Assembly (NCBI GenBank): GCA_036636255.1
Contig: JAVWOV010000004.1
Coordinates: 1 to 25,004, forward strand
Direction: 5' to 3'
From: CALVXC01 sp036636255
Lineage (GTDB): Bacteria; Bacillota_I; Bacilli_A; RF39; UBA660
DNA length: 25,004 nucleotides
The notes under the pieces are model-generated. The model saw nothing but the letters and a program-made list of their open reading frames with translations, did no database searches and was not told where the DNA came from. Shown here in pieces: positions 23,443 through 25,004 of this stretch. Each line of letters opens with the position of its first letter. Position 1 is the stretch's first letter. The translations under genes were made by a program, and so were the position numbers.

Positions 23443-23471
23443 AAAAAAAATAACCATATTAATGATTATTT
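23443..23471 (-). terminator. Rho-independent terminator of the infC-rpmI-rplT operon
   Basis: Minus strand: AAATAATC pairs with GGTTATTT (8 bp with one G-U pair) around an 8-nt loop, followed by more T residues. The stop codon of rplT is inside the stem. Confidence 0.65.
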
Positions 23472-24020
23472 TAAAGTATCCACTAGATCAGCTTTTTTCA
23501 TTGTTGAATAGCCTTCAACTTGTTTTTCTTTAGCAATAACTCTAAGTTGTGCGACCGTTAATTTAGTTAAATCTTTTGTTTCTTCCTTTTTTGCTTCACT
23601 TATTTCTTCTTTTTTAATTTCTTTAGAAACTTCTTTTGTGTCTTTTAAAACTTCAACCGTTACATTATTTAAGGCATTTAAAGAAGCCGTCACCAAACTT
23701 GCAAATGTTTTAGGATCTTCGATAGCAATTTCACTTAGCATTTTACGATTTATAATAATCCCCGCTTTTGATAAACCATTAATAAATTTGGAATAACTAA
23801 TTTCGTTCATTCGACAGGCAGCATTAATTCTAGTTATCCATAGTTTTCTAAAATCTCTTTTTCTTTGTCTTCTATCACGGTAAGCATATTTCCAAGAATG
23901 CATTACTTGCTCATGAGCTGTTTTATATAATCTATGTTTACTTCCAAAAAAGCCTTTAGCTTCTTTCATTATTTTTTTGCGACGGGCACGGTGAATTGTT
24001 CCACCTTTTACTCTTGTCAT
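23466..24020 (-). CDS. rplT: 50S ribosomal protein L20 with a C-terminal Rho_N/SAP-like extension
   Basis: L20 is an early 23S rRNA assembly protein and represses its own operon in Firmicutes. The first 118 or so residues are a complete L20 (TRVKGGTIHRARRKK, AKGFFGSKHRLYK, RDRRQRKRDFRKLWI, AACRMN). The protein then continues for about 65 residues: a charged linker (KEVSKEIKKEEISEAKKEE) and a compact end, LTVAQLRVIAKE followed by VEGYSTMKKADLVDTL. That end has the pattern of the Rho N-terminal (Rho_N) or SAP-type nucleic-acid-binding helix pair. Ordinary L20 is about 118 aa, so this is an extension. AGGAGG lies 8 nt ahead of ATG. Confidence 0.95.
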   Translation of the reverse strand: MTRVKGGTIHRARRKKIMKEAKGFFGSKHRLYKTAHEQVMHSWKYAYRDRRQRKRDFRKLWITRINAACRMNEISYSKFINGLSKAGIIINRKMLSEIAIEDPKTFASLVTASLNALNNVTVEVLKDTKEVSKEIKKEEISEAKKEETKDLTKLTVAQLRVIAKEKQVEGYSTMKKADLVDTLK

Positions 24021-24032
24021 ACTTTATTCCTC

Positions 24033-24224
24033 CTACTTTATTAAGTCTTTCAATCTTTTCATATCCGCTGTTGCTAAGGTGTTACCACTTCTTATCTTTC
24101 TTCTTTGACTACCACTTTTTTTACCAGTATTATGTAGTCCACCGGCTTTTCCAATTTTAACTGTTCCGCCTGGTCTTTTTTTACATACCTTAGCTATTCC
24201 TTTACGGGTTTTCATTTTTGGCAT
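24033..24224 (-). CDS. rpmI: 50S ribosomal protein L35
   Basis: 63 aa, very basic, starting PKMKTRKGIAKVCKKR with the family HNTGKKSG segment and a C-terminal ATADMKRLKDLI. Length is normal. AGGAGG lies 6 nt upstream and overlaps the infC stop region, so infC and rpmI are tightly coupled. It is the middle gene of the conserved infC-rpmI-rplT operon. Confidence 0.97.
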   Translation of the reverse strand: MPKMKTRKGIAKVCKKRPGGTVKIGKAGGLHNTGKKSGSQRRKIRSGNTLATADMKRLKDLIK

Positions 24225-24234
24225 AAATTTCCTC

Positions 24235-24765
24235 CTACTTTTCTTTTATTGGTATTAGTATCATTGTCATAAAGTAACCATCTAATTTAGGTTTTTGTTC
24301 TATGACGGCAATTTCACTTAAAGCATCAGCAAAGCGTAGTAATACTTCTCTTCCTAATTCAGTATGTGCCATTTGGCGTCCTTTAAATCGGATGGATACT
24401 TTTACTTTGTGTCCAGCTACTAAATATTTAGAAGAATTTTTAACACGTGTATCGAAGTCATGAATATCTATTGATACTGATAAACGATATTCTTTCATTT
24501 CCAAATTACTTTCGCGTTGTTTTTTCATGTTTTCTTTGGATTTTTTTTTGCTTTCATATTTGTATTTATTATAATCCATAATTTTACAAACTGGTGGTCG
24601 ACTACTACCATTAATTAAAACTAAATCAAAACCAGCATAATTTGCCAGTGTTAATGCATCCTTAATTTGTTTCAAGCCTAATTGCTCACCATTTGGTCCT
24701 ATTACCATTACTTCACTTGCTCTGATTTGTTCATTAATGTACAAATCTTTGTCTTTACTTGCTAT
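24235..24765 (-). CDS. infC: translation initiation factor IF-3, probable AUA start
   Basis: IF-3 binds the 30S subunit and rejects wrong start codons. The protein has INEQIRASEVMVIGPNGEQLG at its start, a PPVCKIMDYNKYKYE linker and a C-terminal domain with GRQMAH. No ATG or GTG precedes INEQIR in a sensible place. An ATA codon (24763-24765) has GGAGGTG 8 nt ahead and gives (M)ASKDKDLYINEQIR, like the Bacillus N-terminus; a TTG at 24742-24744 has no ribosome site. E. coli and Bacillus use AUU here so that IF-3 limits its own synthesis; AUA would serve the same logic. Length is then 176 aa. Confidence 0.92.
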   Translation of the reverse strand: MASKDKDLYINEQIRASEVMVIGPNGEQLGLKQIKDALTLANYAGFDLVLINGSSRPPVCKIMDYNKYKYESKKKSKENMKKQRESNLEMKEYRLSVSIDIHDFDTRVKNSSKYLVAGHKVKVSIRFKGRQMAHTELGREVLLRFADALSEIAVIEQKPKLDGYFMTMILIPIKEK

Positions 24766-24779
24766 ATCCTTGACACCTC

Positions 24780-24888
24780 CATTAAAAAAGCGAATACAAT
24801 GTATCCACTATAAAACTGTTTTTAAAAGTTCTAACCCAAAACTATTAGTAATCAGGTGAGAAGTGGATACTTCTTCTTTCTTTTTTCT
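24780..24888 (-). ncRNA. L20-type ribosomal leader of the infC operon
   Basis: The untranslated leader, about 120 nt from the start site, contains a 9-bp stem: GTATCCACT (minus strand, 24862-24870) and AGTGGATAC (24801-24809), enclosing about 50 nt with CTTCTCACC and GGGTTAGAA segments. This resembles the L20 leader found ahead of infC-rpmI-rplT in Firmicutes, where L20 binds and represses. The secondary structure was judged by eye only and no clear attenuator U-run was identified. Confidence 0.6.
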
Positions 24889-24893
24889 CTTTC

Positions 24894-24922
24894 ATTATAT
24901 CTAAATATTATATGTTTGTCAA
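24894..24922 (-). promoter_or_regulatory. consensus sigma-A promoter of infC-rpmI-rplT
   Basis: Minus strand TTGACA (24917-24922), 17-bp spacer, TATAAT (24894-24899): a perfect match in both boxes and spacing. The start would be near 24887, giving a leader of about 120 nt before infC. Upstream of it, 24923-25004 shows no gene; it is AT-rich with short palindromes. Confidence 0.9.
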
Positions 24923-25004
24923 CTGCTTAATTGCCATTTTTTTCTTTATATATGATTATCATATGATATTGTCATAGTATGTTATCATTTGATTTTGTCA
25001 CAAG

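Noticed and set aside
23251..23511. 86-codon plus-strand frame next to rplT
   Set aside because: It overlaps the 3' end of rplT and runs through the mobile-element debris, with no ribosome site and no family resemblance.
1..25004. CRISPR array, tandem direct repeats or a phage region
   Set aside because: I saw no regularly spaced repeats, cas genes or phage structural or integrase genes in any part of the window.

Overview
The window is a very AT-rich stretch of a low-GC Gram-positive-type bacterium. The gene set, the yqfC-ybeY-dgkA-era-recO block, the Bacillus-like Shine-Dalgarno sites and the CIRCE heat-shock element all point to Bacillota. The small spacing, the ClpB lacking its N-terminal domain and the strong AT bias suggest a host-associated member of the Erysipelotrichia/RF39/Mollicutes-like branch. 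TGG encodes Trp and TGA is used as a stop in several intact genes, so the standard bacterial code applies. No species is claimed.

Layout, left to right (almost every gene is on the minus strand, so operons read right to left). 111-187: tRNA-Arg(CCU). 219-2281: glyA-folD, one-carbon metabolism. 2366-2869: an HD-domain hydrolase with its own promoter and terminator. 2955-3977: a membrane-anchored DUF3048 (YerB-like) protein. 4104-5076: a decayed gene with several stops and frameshifts. 5267-6862: the only intact plus-strand gene, an ABC-F ATPase with one degenerate ATP site; a bidirectional terminator separates it from the convergent recO.

6884-11697 is a tightly packed operon, yqfC-yqfD-vanZ-ybeY-dgkA-era-yqzL-(DUF1653)-recO. 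It is the classic Firmicutes arrangement, but phoH and the HD phosphodiesterase yqfF are absent between yqfD and ybeY and a VanZ-like gene stands there instead. 11751-13340 is a monocistronic DEAD-box RNA helicase with a clear promoter and terminator. 13604-14917 is rnhB, a 60-residue lysine-rich protein and a metallo-beta-lactamase-fold hydrolase, overlapping one another. A run of ten Ns (14944-14953) is an assembly gap.

14973-18744 is a peptidoglycan block: two tandem murE paralogues, then mraY. Only one MurE keeps the DNPR motif linked to meso-diaminopimelate selection. 18854-20956 is clpB. A CIRCE operator overlapping a near-perfect sigma-A promoter (21531-21580) points at clpB from about 570 bp away, across the debris of an IS110-family transposase. 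21556-22530 is an amidoligase-family protein. 22600-23460 holds fragments of an IS3-family orfA and what looks like a group II intron. 23466-24765 is the infC-rpmI-rplT operon, with a consensus promoter, an L20-type structured leader, an AUA start codon for infC and an L20 protein extended by a Rho_N-like domain.

Most of the window is housekeeping (translation, RNA processing, cell wall, one-carbon metabolism, stress). The most interesting points are the MurE pair and the hairpin between them, the amidoligase, the CIRCE promoter separated from clpB by mobile-element debris, and the L20 fusion. Start codons given here were re-chosen from Shine-Dalgarno and promoter positions, so several differ from the longest open frame.
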